Made by a program: the position numbers and the translations under genes
Notes under the pieces: model-generated
Databases searched by the model: none
What the model saw: the letters and a program-made list of their open reading frames with translations, nothing else
Told to the model about the DNA's origin: nothing
Assembly: GCA_963745765.1 (NCBI GenBank)
Contig: CAVUYQ010000010.1
Span: 106,210-170,209, forward strand
Reading direction: 5' to 3'
DNA length: 64,000 nucleotides
Source of the DNA: Ww85 sp963745765
Lineage (GTDB): Bacteria; Desulfobacterota; Desulfobulbia; Desulfobulbales; Desulfocapsaceae
Shown: piece after piece, positions 28,191 through 38,541 of the stretch
Numbering within the stretch: position 1 is the stretch's first letter
How the letters are laid out: each line of letters starts with the position of its first letter

Positions 28191-30214
28191 AGCTGGGCGG
28201 TGTTCGTGGTGACGTACTGCTGAATGCCGGAGGAGATATTGATGGCCAGTTGCCGGATGAATTCTTCATCGGCGAGCAGTTTTGCATCCCTTGAATTACT
28301 TATGAAGGCAATCTCTATGAGAATGGCAGGCATTTCTGCACCAATTAACACATAGAATGGAGCCTGCTTGACTCCCATGTCCTTCAGCACAAAGGGAGGC
28401 GCAGACAGACCGGTCTCAATTGAATTATGAACCTGCCAGGCCAGGCGGGAGGATTCATTAATCTTGGAGTTCTGCATGATATCGGAGAGGATATCCTGCA
28501 GGTCGCTCATCTGATGTGTTGATGTGGCATTTTCACGGGCTGCAACCCGCATGGCCTCATCATTGGTGCTCAGGTTGAGAAAGTAGGTCTCGAAACCCTT
28601 GATATCCGGTGACGGGTGCGCATTTATGTGGAGTGAAACAAACAGGTCTGCATCATTGGTGTTGGCGATTGCCGTTCTCTCTTCAAGAGGAAGGAAGTGG
28701 TCACTCTCCCTGGTGAGGATTATATCGGCATGAAGGTCATTCCGCAGACGCTTGGCAAGCTCTTTGGCGACCCTGAGAACGATGTCCTTCTCTTTCATAC
28801 CAAAGGCAATAGCTCCGGGATCCTTTCCTCCATGACCGGGATCAATGACTATTTTGCGGACGCCAAGGCCGAGTTGCTGGGCGAGCGAAAAAGAGTGATT
28901 ATCAGGCGCGGATGAAGGCTGCCTGGATTGTTTGAGTGTCGAGCCGCCGGCGGGGGATTTCTTGATTTCTTTCAATACGATTATCGGTCTCCGGTAATCT
29001 TCAGGTGCCTGTTCGACGACTGGTTGCTGAATTGTTTCCTGATTCTGTCCATTAGTTGTTTGTTCCGTGATTTGTTCAGTCGGTGGCGTAGTCGGTCGAG
29101 GCAGTGGCGGCAGTGGCGGCTGCAGGGAATCAGGCGGAGATTTTTCTCTTGACGTCGACGTACTGTTTTTTGATGTGGGTGCTGCGGCTATGGGAAGCGC
29201 TGTTTTTTCTTTGGCCTGACCGCGCACATCGATGACGACCCGAAACGGATCGGGCAGACTGAATATCTTGTAATTTGATATAGATTCTATGTCCAGTACG
29301 ACACGGACTATATCGGGACTGAATTGCCCGGTCCGGATACGTTTTAACAGACCATCTTCGATCGGAACCGGTGATCGGAAACGGGGTTCGACATAACTGT
29401 CCTGAAAATCGATATACAGTCTGCGCGGCTGGTTACCGACTTTTTCCAGCAATTCTTCCCGGTAAGCAACCGGTCCGGATGTATTGATGACAACCCGGGT
29501 GTAGTCCTTTGAAGACCAGTATTTTACCGGCAGGACATTGGTGAGTTTCATCAATTGGGCATTGCCGAGCATGATCTTCGGCAGTGCGATATCATGTTCC
29601 TGGGAGAGAATCTTCAGTTTTGTTTCGACCTGTGAGCGCATATCGCTTTCGGGATAATCAGAAATAATGCTGATAAATGCCTTGGCGGCGCGTTTCGGAT
29701 CATGAACCTCGTCAAGCAGGATCTCGCCAACGGCAAAAAGGGCATCATCTGCAAGACGGTTCCCGGGAAAAAGAGCGTCGACATCGCGGTAGTAGGAAAT
29801 AGCTTCTCCGAGATCGATACCCTTGCCAAACTCAGTAAACATGTCGTGATAGAGCCGACCAAGCATGAACAGGCAGGATGGAGCCAGTTCCGATTTCGGC
29901 TCGGCCAGATAGATTCGACGAAAATTTCCTGCACCTTTCAGCCAATTTTCCCGGGAGGCACCCAGGGTTGATGTTGTTTTGAGCTGGTTGTAGAAGAATT
30001 TTGCCTGTTGATAATGTTCATTGAGGTCGCTGCGGCCGTTGTACGGATCTTCAAGCGGTGTGGATAGGGCACTGCTGCAAAGGATAAGCGAGGCAGACAA
30101 CCAGGTAAAAAAAATGAATATGAGGGGGGGCCTCATATGAGAAATGATTGCTAAAGCGCGTCGCATTTGCTGATAAGGATGGTTCCTGTTGATTGCCCGT
30201 AGCCGGAAGTACAC
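28187..30214 (-). CDS. N-acetylmuramoyl-L-alanine amidase with TPR-like and AMIN domains
   Basis: This 675-aa exported cell-wall hydrolase splits septal or stem-peptide linkages in peptidoglycan. A membrane segment/signal (PPLIFIFFTWLSASLILC, about residues 29-46) is followed by a helical TPR-like region (~60-215). An AMIN domain (VVINTSGPVAYREELL, ~235-340) and a proline-rich linker come next. The C-terminal Amidase_3 domain has IDPGHGGKDPGA, the catalytic Glu/His set ESDHFLPLEERTAIAN, SLHINAHP, and a final IEIAFISN. The start is uncertain: GTG 30214 is the longest option, with ATGs at 30166 and 30136. It is downstream of mutS on the same strand. Confidence 0.9.
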   Translation of the reverse strand: MYFRLRAINRNHPYQQMRRALAIISHMRPPLIFIFFTWLSASLILCSSALSTPLEDPYNGRSDLNEHYQQAKFFYNQLKTTSTLGASRENWLKGAGNFRRIYLAEPKSELAPSCLFMLGRLYHDMFTEFGKGIDLGEAISYYRDVDALFPGNRLADDALFAVGEILLDEVHDPKRAAKAFISIISDYPESDMRSQVETKLKILSQEHDIALPKIMLGNAQLMKLTNVLPVKYWSSKDYTRVVINTSGPVAYREELLEKVGNQPRRLYIDFQDSYVEPRFRSPVPIEDGLLKRIRTGQFSPDIVRVVLDIESISNYKIFSLPDPFRVVIDVRGQAKEKTALPIAAAPTSKNSTSTSREKSPPDSLQPPLPPLPRPTTPPTEQITEQTTNGQNQETIQQPVVEQAPEDYRRPIIVLKEIKKSPAGGSTLKQSRQPSSAPDNHSFSLAQQLGLGVRKIVIDPGHGGKDPGAIAFGMKEKDIVLRVAKELAKRLRNDLHADIILTRESDHFLPLEERTAIANTNDADLFVSLHINAHPSPDIKGFETYFLNLSTNDEAMRVAARENATSTHQMSDLQDILSDIMQNSKINESSRLAWQVHNSIETGLSAPPFVLKDMGVKQAPFYVLIGAEMPAILIEIAFISNSRDAKLLADEEFIRQLAINISSGIQQYVTTNTAQL

Positions 30215-30311
30215 AGTTCATTCCAGCTTATATATACCTACAAACGTAATATATCGCAAAAAAAAAGCAACTTATGTGTCCGGTTCGGTGCGGAGACCTT
30301 TAGCGTCTCTT

Positions 30312-32969
30312 TCAGAGCAGCGCATGTAATTTATAGAGCAGGGCAAGGGCTTCACGCGGGGTCATGTCATCAATACTTATCTGCCTTAATTCATCGATGA
30401 CCGGATGGGACGGCTGACGGAACAGGGAGAGCTGACTGGGTTTGCTTTTATCGTTGGCGTGACGTTTCCTGGCAGGATCTGCTGATAACCGCTGGTAGTC
30501 AAATTCTCCGTGATCAATACGTCTGAGAATCTCTTCGGCCCGTTCCACTACGTGCGGAGGGACACCGGCCAGAGCTGCGACCTGGATGCCGTAACTGCGG
30601 CTCGTGCCGCCTTTCACAAGCTTGTGCAGAAAGATAATCGTATTGTTCCACTCTTTTACGGCCACAGAAAGATTTCTCGTTCGTGGCTGGCTTCGGGCCA
30701 GTTCCGTCAGTTCATGATAGTGCGTTGCAAACAGTGTCTTAACTCCCGCTGCGTCTTTATTAATAAGAGCCTCAGCGACCGCCCAGGCAATGGAGAGACC
30801 ATCGTAGGTCGAGGTTCCCCTGCCTATCTCATCAAGGATTACGAGGCTGCGCGGTGTCGCGTTATTGAGGATATTTGCGGTTTCACTCATTTCAACCATA
30901 AAGGTGGATTGTCCCCGGCGCAGATCATCCATTGCGCCGACCCTGGTAAAAATCCGGTCGACAATTGTTATTGAAGCACTGTCAGCCGGCACGAAACTGC
31001 CCATCTGGGCCATCAGCACGATCAGGGCAGTTTGTCGCAGAATAGTTGATTTGCCAGCCATATTAGGGCCGGTAATGATCAGCATCTGGTTTTTTGTCTG
31101 GTCAAGAGTAATATCATTTGGAACAAATTTCCCGGCAGCAAGTGCCCGTTCAATGACCGGGTGACGCCCCTCTATGATAGTAATTGATTTGTCGTTAGAG
31201 ATCTGCGGTCTTCGATAATGATAGTGCCTGGCGACTTCACCAAGGCAAGTGAGCACATCGATCTGAGCGAGCACCTGAGCCGCCTTGAGCAGACGTGAAC
31301 TGTTGCTTGCGAGCTGGCTGCGAATCTCAAGAAAGAGGCGGTATTCGAGATCGAGACGCCGCTCCTGGGCATTAAGAACGCTATTTTCAAATTCTTTCAG
31401 TTCAGGCGTGATAAAACGTTCGGCGTTAACCAGGGTCTGTTTACGAATATAATGGACGGGGATCTTGTCCAGATTGCTCTTGCTGATCTCGATGAAGTAG
31501 CCGAATACCCGGTTGTAACCTACTTTCAGCTTTGTGATACCGGTTTCTTTACGCTCCTGTTCTTCCAGGCCAAGAATCAGCTCCTTCCCGTCTCTTAACA
31601 GCAAGAGCAGCTCATCGAGTTCTTTGTTGAATCCTTTTCTGATCAGATTTCCATCACGCAGGGTAATCGGGGGATCTTCGGCGATGGATTTTTCCAGCAG
31701 GTCATGGAGGTCGGAGAGTGTGTCGAATTCATGCCTCATCTGCTCAAGCTTTGCTCCCTCGCAGCCCTTCAGAAGCTCGTATATTTCGGGGAGCCTGGTA
31801 AACGACTGCTTCAGGGCCAGCATGTCGCGACCATTGCCATGACCAAGTACCATGCGGCTGTTGAGACGTTCAAGATCATAAATAGAAGCCAATAACTCCC
31901 TGAGCTTCTGGCGTAATGTTGAGTACTGGTGCAGATGAGCAACCGCCTCAAGCCGCCGGTTTATCCTTCCTTCATCCTGCAGTGGATGCAGCAGCCAGTG
32001 TTTGAGCAGCCGGGCGCCCATCGGGGTGCGGGTCTGGTCGAGTACCGACAGTAGGGAACCCTCGCGTTTGCTGCCGATAATGGTCTGGGTCAATTCCAGG
32101 TTTCTCCTGGAGGCATCGTCTATCAGTAAGACCGAGTCGAGTTCAATAGGAACAAGCTTTTCAATATGATCAATGTCTGTTTTCTGTGTTTCCCGCACGT
32201 AGTCAAGCAGGATTGCAGCAGCAATGAGACCCTGCTGCATGGCACCGCAACCAAAACCATCGAGGCTGATAACATTGAAATGCTCAGTGAGGCACTGTCG
32301 GCTGCTCTCCAGGTGGAACAGGTGCGATGGACGCGGAGTCAAACAGATCCCGGAAAGCTGCAGCTCGGCTGCTTTAATCAGGGGCTGCAGCAGAACTTGA
32401 TCTGCTTCATCAAAGAGCAGTTCTGCAGGCGACATCCGGGAGAGCTGGTCGAGAAGCTGTTCCGGGGCACTGCCTGTATCGTGGAATTCTCCTGTTTGAA
32501 AGGCACCGGTACTGACATCAAGAAAACTGATGCCCCATGAATTGTCCGCATTACGATCGGCATGAGATATGGCACAGACATAGCGATTTTCTTTCTCATC
32601 CAGCAGCTGATCATCGGTCACCACGCCGGGGGAGATAACGCGGATCACTTCGCGTTTGACAATTCCCTTGGCCTGGGCCGGATCTTCTGTCTGTTCACAG
32701 ATTGCTACCCGTTTGCCGGCGCGAACAAGTTTGGCGATATAGGAGGGGGCCGCATGGTAGGGTATCCCGCACATTGGAATAGTGGCAGTGTCACTCTTAT
32801 TGTTTCGTGAAGTAAGGGTGATGTTGAGGATCTTTGAGGCAATCTCTGCATCCTCAAGGAACATTTCGTAAAAATCTCCCATCCGGTAGAAAAGGATCTC
32901 ATTCTCGTATTTTTCCTTAATAGCAAGATATTGCCGAAGCATCGGCGTCATTTTAAGCGGAGCAGTCAT
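30312..32969 (-). CDS. mutS: DNA mismatch repair protein MutS
   Basis: This 885-aa mismatch sensor has the N-terminal mismatch-binding domain with YRMGDFYEMF (Phe-x-Glu). The core and lever domains follow, then the ABC-type ATPase with TGPNMAGKSTILRQ at about residue 630 and Walker B SLVILDEIGRGTSTYDGLSIAW. The C-terminal helix-turn-helix dimerisation part is present. It starts 4 bp inside the HIT gene's stop region (ATGA overlap) and is followed 100 bp later by the amidase. Confidence 0.98.
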   Translation of the reverse strand: MTAPLKMTPMLRQYLAIKEKYENEILFYRMGDFYEMFLEDAEIASKILNITLTSRNNKSDTATIPMCGIPYHAAPSYIAKLVRAGKRVAICEQTEDPAQAKGIVKREVIRVISPGVVTDDQLLDEKENRYVCAISHADRNADNSWGISFLDVSTGAFQTGEFHDTGSAPEQLLDQLSRMSPAELLFDEADQVLLQPLIKAAELQLSGICLTPRPSHLFHLESSRQCLTEHFNVISLDGFGCGAMQQGLIAAAILLDYVRETQKTDIDHIEKLVPIELDSVLLIDDASRRNLELTQTIIGSKREGSLLSVLDQTRTPMGARLLKHWLLHPLQDEGRINRRLEAVAHLHQYSTLRQKLRELLASIYDLERLNSRMVLGHGNGRDMLALKQSFTRLPEIYELLKGCEGAKLEQMRHEFDTLSDLHDLLEKSIAEDPPITLRDGNLIRKGFNKELDELLLLLRDGKELILGLEEQERKETGITKLKVGYNRVFGYFIEISKSNLDKIPVHYIRKQTLVNAERFITPELKEFENSVLNAQERRLDLEYRLFLEIRSQLASNSSRLLKAAQVLAQIDVLTCLGEVARHYHYRRPQISNDKSITIIEGRHPVIERALAAGKFVPNDITLDQTKNQMLIITGPNMAGKSTILRQTALIVLMAQMGSFVPADSASITIVDRIFTRVGAMDDLRRGQSTFMVEMSETANILNNATPRSLVILDEIGRGTSTYDGLSIAWAVAEALINKDAAGVKTLFATHYHELTELARSQPRTRNLSVAVKEWNNTIIFLHKLVKGGTSRSYGIQVAALAGVPPHVVERAEEILRRIDHGEFDYQRLSADPARKRHANDKSKPSQLSLFRQPSHPVIDELRQISIDDMTPREALALLYKLHALL

Positions 32970-33478
32970 CGTTGGTTGTTCTGTGATTGATAATAAGTCT
33001 GGAATTCAGGGAGGAAACGGTCGTATGTTGTTTCAATATGTTCCGGAATTGCACGAACGTCAGCCAGCACCGTCATGAAGTTCACATCGTCACGCCAGCG
33101 CGGTACAATATGAAAATGGAGATGGTCGGCGATTCCTGCACCCGCTTCACTGCCGATATTAAGACCGATATTAAAGCCGTCCGGCTGCAGGATACGGCGG
33201 AGAATAGCGGTTGCTGCGCTGACGAGTGCCATGAGCGGGGTGGTCTCTTGTGCATCAAGCTCAGTGATGCAGGAGACATGCCGGGCGGGAGCGACTAGCA
33301 GATGTCCGTTGGTGTAAGGAAATCGGTTGAGCAGGCAGACACAGTCCCCGGTTCGATAAAGCAGAAGATCCTCTTTTAAAAACGATTCTTTACCGGGCGG
33401 CTCGAATAGGCATGCCCCGGGGTGGACCGCTTTGCCAAGGACATGTTCCATCCGCCAGGGACTCCAGATGGTTTTCAT
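32966..33478 (-). CDS. HIT-family hydrolase
   Basis: This 170-aa member of the histidine-triad superfamily (Ap4A-phosphorylase/hydrolase-like) has the signature HLHFHIVPRW near residue 125. It begins MKTIWSPWRMEHV, a conserved start for this subfamily. The frame is open upstream, but ATG 33478 overlaps the phosphodiesterase stop by 4 bp and matches the family N-terminus. It overlaps mutS at its end, so the three genes are coupled. Confidence 0.92.
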   Translation of the reverse strand: MKTIWSPWRMEHVLGKAVHPGACLFEPPGKESFLKEDLLLYRTGDCVCLLNRFPYTNGHLLVAPARHVSCITELDAQETTPLMALVSAATAILRRILQPDGFNIGLNIGSEAGAGIADHLHFHIVPRWRDDVNFMTVLADVRAIPEHIETTYDRFLPEFQTYYQSQNNQR

Positions 33479-33975
33479 GGCAGCGTCGGAAGCATCTGGA
33501 GTTCTGCGGAAAGGGTCTCTCTTCCGACGGTCAGAAGAGCGTAGGTTCCAGGGCTGCCGTACCGGCCGGTTCCCTGGAAGCTGCCGGGATTGACGTAGAG
33601 GATATCGCCGCGCCAATGTACTACCGGCTCATGGGTGTGACCGTAAACAATGCAGTCCGCATCATAAAACCGATCATACAGACGTTCCTCGATGGTATGC
33701 TTGCTGCCGCAGCCATGACAGACGGCGATCTTGTATCCACCAATGCACACAAACAGCGATTCCGGAAGCATTTCTCTGGCCTTCCGTTCACACATGTTTC
33801 CGTGAACGGCAAACAATGCTTTTGAGCGGAATACCGCAAGTACATCCATATCGATTATATCACCGGCATGAATGATTGTCCCGCAGGCTGCAAAAGCAAT
33901 CTCCGTTTGCTGCCTGAATAGTTCGTTGACAACGTGCAGATGCGTATCTGATAGAATGCCAATTTTCTGATCCAT
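33475..33975 (-). CDS. YfcE/MJ0936-type metallophosphoesterase
   Basis: This 166-aa phosphodiesterase binds two metals, with ligands in GILSDTHLH (Asp, His), GDIID, HGNMCE (Asn, His), CHGCG and VYGHTHEP, and the C-terminal NPGS motif. Family members act on phosphodiesters in vitro, and the physiological substrate is unknown. It is the first gene of the minus-strand group with HIT, mutS and the amidase. Confidence 0.92.
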   Translation of the reverse strand: MDQKIGILSDTHLHVVNELFRQQTEIAFAACGTIIHAGDIIDMDVLAVFRSKALFAVHGNMCERKAREMLPESLFVCIGGYKIAVCHGCGSKHTIEERLYDRFYDADCIVYGHTHEPVVHWRGDILYVNPGSFQGTGRYGSPGTYALLTVGRETLSAELQMLPTLP

Positions 33976-34088
33976 GGTGTTTCACATTTTACCTTTATAT
34001 TATACAGAGTCAGGTAGCCGAAGCTTATAAAAAAAGAGTCATAGCGAAAAAAACAGGAAGCAGGGTGCATTCACTATTACATTAGCGG

Positions 34089-34118
34089 TTGTAAAATACG
34101 AGCAGAGCCGGGTATAAT
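34089..34118 (+). promoter_or_regulatory. Probable promoter of efp
   Basis: TTGTAA at 34089-34094 and a perfect TATAAT -10 at 34113-34118, with 18-nt spacing. The transcript would start near 34125, giving a ~100-nt leader to the efp ATG. Confidence 0.6.
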
Positions 34119-34223
34119 GGATGGTTACGGATTAATTTTACTGTTACCGGTTCAGCCCGGTCCGTTCATCTGGTGCTTGAGGGACGGAAATGCGGCAGCC
34201 GGTTATTTCGAAGGAGAATTGTT

Positions 34224-34788
34224 ATGTTTACTGCATCAGATCTACGCAAGGGCTTGAAAATACTCATCGACGGTGAGCCGCATATCATTTCTGATTTTCA
34301 GTTTGCCAAACCGGGAAAAGGCCAGGCACTCTACCGCTGTAAGTTGAAGAATATGATAACCGGCTCTCAGTTCAGCAACACCTACCGCTCAAACGACAAA
34401 TTTGAGAAAGCGGAGCTTGAAGAGCGTACCATGCAATACCTCTACAGCCAGGGCGATGAGTATCATTTCATGGATACCGATAATTACGAGCAGCTGTTTC
34501 TGACCAGAGAGCAACTCGGTTCCAATGTCAACTTTATGGTAGACAATATGGAGGTCGTGGTACTGTTTTTCGGTGACACGTCCGATTGATATCAGCCTGC
34601 CGATCTTTGTCAACCTGCTGGTAACCCAGGCAGATCCCTGGGCCAGGGGTGACACTTCCGGCAGCGATACCAAGCCTATTACCGTAGAGACCAATTACCA
34701 ACTCAATGTTCCACCATTTGTAGAGGAAGGGGACCGGATTCAGATTGATACCAGAACCGGGGAGTATGTGACCCGCGTCAAAGAGTAG
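34224..34788 (+). CDS. efp: Elongation factor P, frame interrupted by one base
   Basis: EF-P relieves ribosomes stalled at polyproline stretches. The first frame (from ATG 34224, with AAGGAG at 34211-34216) has the KOW-like domain with FAKPGKGQAL. Lys32 at the loop tip is the expected site of beta-lysylation. The frame ends at 34589, but the rest of the protein, PIDISLPIFVNLLVTQADPW through GEYVTRVKE, continues in another frame to 34788. One extra base near 34575-34579 accounts for it (family reading GDRPIDI). Joined, it is ~187 aa, the normal EF-P length. epmA follows immediately. Confidence 0.92.
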
Positions 34789-34796
34789 CAACCGTG

Positions 34797-35708
34797 ATGA
34801 ATCTGCAAGGGTTGCATGTGCGTGCAGCCCTTTTTCGCTCCATCCGCTCCTTTTTTCACCGTGAACACTTTCTGGAAGTCGATACACCGGTTCGTCAGCC
34901 GGTATTGCTGCCGGAGAGCAACATTCTGCCTGTTCAGGCTGATTCCTGGTTCCTCCAGCCCTCTCCTGAACAATGCATGAAGCGCCTTCTCAGCCGGGGA
35001 TGCCGGAAAATTTTCCAGATATGCCCCTGCTTCAGGGCGGGGGAACGGGGGCGGCATCATCTGGAAGAATTTACCATGCTTGAGTGGTACCGGCTGGATA
35101 GCGATTACCAGGACCTGATGACTGATTGCGAAAAATTGCTTCGCCATGTCTTCTTCGAACTTTCACATGCTGAACAATCGTGCGCAGCAATCAACGGGTC
35201 TCGACTCGGGACGATGTCTCTTGACGAGCCGTGGGAGCGTTTGAGTGTTGCACAGAGTTTCGATAAATTTTCACCTGTCAGGCTTAAGAGCGCCTTGCTC
35301 GATGATCGATTCGACGAGATGATCGTTGAGCATATCGAGCCCCACCTTGGCCGTTCCCGTCCGACATTCCTGTTTGACTATCCTGCCGAGTGTGCTTCTC
35401 TTGCCTGCCTTAAGCCGGGAGATGCAAGCGTGGCCGAGCGTTTTGAACTCTATATCGGTGGGCTGGAGCTGGCAAACGGGTTCAGTGAACTGACCGACGC
35501 CGATGAACAGCGCAGCCGGTTTCTCAAGGAACGGGAGCTTCTCCAGCCGCAACACAGGAACATGCCATTGCCCGAAAAATTCCTTGCGGATCTTGCCTCC
35601 ATCAAAAAGGCTGCAGGTATCGCCTTTGGCCTGGATCGATTGCTGATGTTGTTGTTATCTGAACAATCTATAGAACAGGTTGTCAGTTTCTCTCCTGCCG
35701 ACTGGTAG
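34797..35708 (+). CDS. epmA: EF-P--(R)-beta-lysine ligase
   Basis: This ~303-aa class II lysyl-tRNA synthetase paralog lacks the anticodon-binding domain. It attaches (beta-)lysine to EF-P. Motif 2, FQICPCFRAGERGRHHLEEF, and motif 3, GIAFGLDRLLMLLL, are present, as is EFTMLEWYR. ATG 34797 lies 8 bp after the efp stop (GTG 34794 is an alternative). The adjacency and the KPGKG loop in EF-P support lysylation as the modification. The aminomutase epmB is not in the window. Confidence 0.94.
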   Translation: MNLQGLHVRAALFRSIRSFFHREHFLEVDTPVRQPVLLPESNILPVQADSWFLQPSPEQCMKRLLSRGCRKIFQICPCFRAGERGRHHLEEFTMLEWYRLDSDYQDLMTDCEKLLRHVFFELSHAEQSCAAINGSRLGTMSLDEPWERLSVAQSFDKFSPVRLKSALLDDRFDEMIVEHIEPHLGRSRPTFLFDYPAECASLACLKPGDASVAERFELYIGGLELANGFSELTDADEQRSRFLKERELLQPQHRNMPLPEKFLADLASIKKAAGIAFGLDRLLMLLLSEQSIEQVVSFSPADW

Positions 35709-35758
35709 GAGAGAAAGAGCCACCGAATCGTCTGAACGCTTCCCCGTATTGCAGGAAT

Positions 35759-37589
35759 TCAGCCCGAACGCCTGGTTCGATACTGCTTCCTGTCTCTGTT
35801 GGCAGTCCTTTTTCCCTGCTGTTCTTGAATTTTTCGACTTTTACTGTTTCGGGGGAAGAAGGCCTCTTCAATCAATTTGCGCTGTCGATTGCGCTCAGCC
35901 TGGTTTCTCGCCACTTCTATGACCGTTTCCTTGATCGGATGAATGCCGGTGACATACATGGCTGTCGAGAGGGTACCCGGGGTGGGTGTGAAGTCCTGAA
36001 ACTGCCGTATGTCAAGTTCCAGGCCCTGTAACTTCTTAATCATTTCTCTGGTGTCTGCTTCCGTGCATCCGGGATGGGCACTGATGATATAGGGGGTTAT
36101 TCCCGGTTTTTTGCCAAGACGCCGTGAGATGGCCCGGTAGGTATCGATGAATTGCCTGAGCTGCTGGTGTGATTCCTTGTGCATCAGCTCCAGCACCTCT
36201 TTTTCGGTGTGTTCAGGAGCTATTTTAAGATTGCCTGGAATATGCCTGCTGATCAAGGTTTCAAGCAGCCTTGGGGTCTTCTGCAACAGGCTCGTTCTCA
36301 AACCGGAGGAAATAAAGGCGTGCCTGACACCTGAGACCTGCAAAACCTGATCGAGTAAAAAGATGAATAGTTTTTCGTCAATAATAAGGTTTTTACAGAG
36401 TGTTGGAAACAGACAATCGTGTTTGGCACAGGAGCCGATACCACACCTGGTTCCAAAGAGGTTGGCAGTCGGGCCCTCCGAGATCGCTGATGGTTCCGTC
36501 AAAACCGTTTTGGCCGGCTATTTCCTGAATTTCTGCAATAATCGATCCGACGCTCCGGCTCGTCGTCGCGGGTCCCTGATGTCTGCTGATAGCGCAGAAC
36601 GAGCAGTTCCCTGAACAGCCGCGAACAATGGTGATCGAATTTTTGATGGTTTCATAGGCTGGGATATCAGGTGTCAGCGGATGAGGGAGCCGACTGAACG
36701 GGAGTTCGTAGAGTGTATCAAGTTCATTTGTCTGCAGCGGTTCCATCGGGGGATATTGGACAATCCAGACAGCCTGCTGTTTTTGTATCAGTATCGATTT
36801 TGTCCGGGCACGTGCCTGGCTGTCGATCATCTGCTCGGCACGCATGAATAACCGGAGATCCTTCTCGATTTCCTGCCAGGACGGCAGTTCCTTAATCTGC
36901 AGACCATCTGCGCAGGCGGCTTGCCTGAGTTGGCTGATATCCCCATCGTTCATTCTGATACAGCTGCCGCCAATGCCGGTAAGATGCTTTTGACCGCTCA
37001 GGCGGCTGGCCACTTCGACGATAGTCTTTTCAGCCATGCCGTAGGCGACGAGGTCAGCTTTGGAGTCGCTCAGATGAGAGCCCCGCAGCCGGTCCAGTTT
37101 ATAATCGTAATGGATGAACCTGCGCAATGATGCCTCGATTCCGCCGAGAACGACTGTCACGCCATGGTAAGCTTTTCGGCACAGATTTGTATAGATAAGA
37201 ACAGCCCTGTCCGGTCGGTAGCGGTTTTCCCTTGTTCTTTCTGAAGATCTCCAGGGGTTGCCTGCGGGAGAATATGAGTCAAAGTCCCGCACCTTGCCGT
37301 TACCGGAATAATTGGCCACAATGGAGTCGAGATTACCCCCGGTGATACCAAAAAAGAGGCGGGGACGGCCAAAGCGGCGGAAATCTTCCTCAGTATCAAA
37401 GCGGGGCTGCGGCAGTACTGCCACCCGATAACCGTGGTTTTCAAGGAGCCGACCGATCAGGGCGATACCAAAAGATGGATGGTCGACGTAAGCATCGCCG
37501 CTGACCAGGACAATGTCGACATAATCCCATCCTCTTTCCCGGCATTCTTCCGGTGTGACAGGCAGCGGTTTGACCTTTTTTAGCACCAT
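35759..37589 (-). CDS. ygiQ: YgiQ-family radical SAM protein, frame interrupted
   Basis: Two frames, 36393-37589 and 35759-36502, together give ~600 aa. The N-terminal part starts MVLKKVKPLPVTPEE and has the YgiQ landmark VSGDAYVDHPSFG. The SAM/[4Fe-4S] motif is CSGNCSFC (CxxxCxxC). The second frame continues GPTANLFGTRCG, with CAKHDCLFPTLC and the C-terminal DFTPTPGTLSTAMYVTG. GGGCCC at 36471-36476 appears to hold one base too many. The function of YgiQ is unsettled. It converges with epmA, leaving 50 bp between stops. Confidence 0.88.
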
Positions 37590-37873
37590 GAAATCTATCG
37601 TAAAAATGGTTAGAGAATCCCTTCTTCTCCCGGCAGTGGAAATATGTTTGCAGAAAGAAACTAGTAATACACAAAGTATTTCGTCGCCAGAATCTTTTAC
37701 GTTGGATGGATATCCCGCTGCTGATGAATTGCTTAACGAGCAGCAGATTGTCAGGGAAACGATTAAAATGATTTTGTAAAATGTTCCTGAAATGGTAGTA
37801 ATAATTATTGTTCTTCATTGAGGGATAGTTTGGATGTCTTTTTTTAAAGCAGGATACCTTTTCCGCAGGTGGT

Positions 37874-38530
37874 GTGGTGTTTGAAATCATACGCTTTCTC
37901 GATATACTTGAAGAAGAAATGAAACACTACCGGGTGCCGGTCGTTGATCTGATTGGCGTGCAGACCTCCGATCCTTTCCGGGTGCTTATTGCCACCATTC
38001 TTTCGGCTCGGACCAAGGATGAAGTAACAGCTGTTGCCTCGGCCCGGCTTTTCGCACGGGCTCCCGATGTGAGAGCTCTGGCGGAACTTGATGGGGCCGA
38101 GATAGAAAAGCTCATCTATCCGGTCGGCTTTTATAAAAGCAAGGCGGCTCATCTCGTTAAAACGGCGAGAATGCTTATCGATTCCTATGATGAAAAAATT
38201 CCGGACGTCCTTGAAGAGCTGGTAAAACTGCCTGGTGTGGGAAGGAAAACGGCCAATCTCGTTCTGTCCGTTGCTCATGACATCCCGGCAGTTTGTGTTG
38301 ATACCCATGTACACCGTATTCTCAATATCTGGGGATATGTCAGAACAAAAACACCTTATGAGACGGAAATGGTTGTACGCAACACTCTGCCGGCAGTTCA
38401 CTGGAGCAGAATAAACAGGCTCCTGGTTGCCTTCGGGCAGGCTATTTGCCGGCCGGTTGCGCCACATTGCGATGTTTGTATTTTACGTCCTGATTGTGCA
38501 CAAAATAACGTTGTCCCAAGAAAAATTTAG
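37874..38530 (+). CDS. nth: Endonuclease III
   Basis: This 218-aa base-excision-repair glycosylase/AP lyase acts on oxidised pyrimidines. The helix-hairpin-helix LPGVGRKTAN has the catalytic Lys125. The catalytic Asp143 is in VDTHVHRI. The C-terminal [4Fe-4S] loop is C-x6-C-x2-C-x5-C (CRPVAPHCDVCILRPDC). It starts with GTG at 37874 (a second GTG follows directly). It lies 11 bp upstream of the response regulator. Confidence 0.95.
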   Translation: MVFEIIRFLDILEEEMKHYRVPVVDLIGVQTSDPFRVLIATILSARTKDEVTAVASARLFARAPDVRALAELDGAEIEKLIYPVGFYKSKAAHLVKTARMLIDSYDEKIPDVLEELVKLPGVGRKTANLVLSVAHDIPAVCVDTHVHRILNIWGYVRTKTPYETEMVVRNTLPAVHWSRINRLLVAFGQAICRPVAPHCDVCILRPDCAQNNVVPRKI

Positions 38531-38541
38531 CATGGTGACTC

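Noticed and set aside
14510..36502. Programmed frameshifting as a shared explanation for broken genes
   Set aside because: The break sites have different sequences and directions (missing base, extra A, extra C) and lack a common slippery site or stimulatory structure. Indel errors are simpler.
37588..37779. 63-codon plus-strand frame between ygiQ and nth
   Set aside because: Its ATG overlaps the ygiQ start on the other strand. There is no ribosome site and no recognisable similarity.
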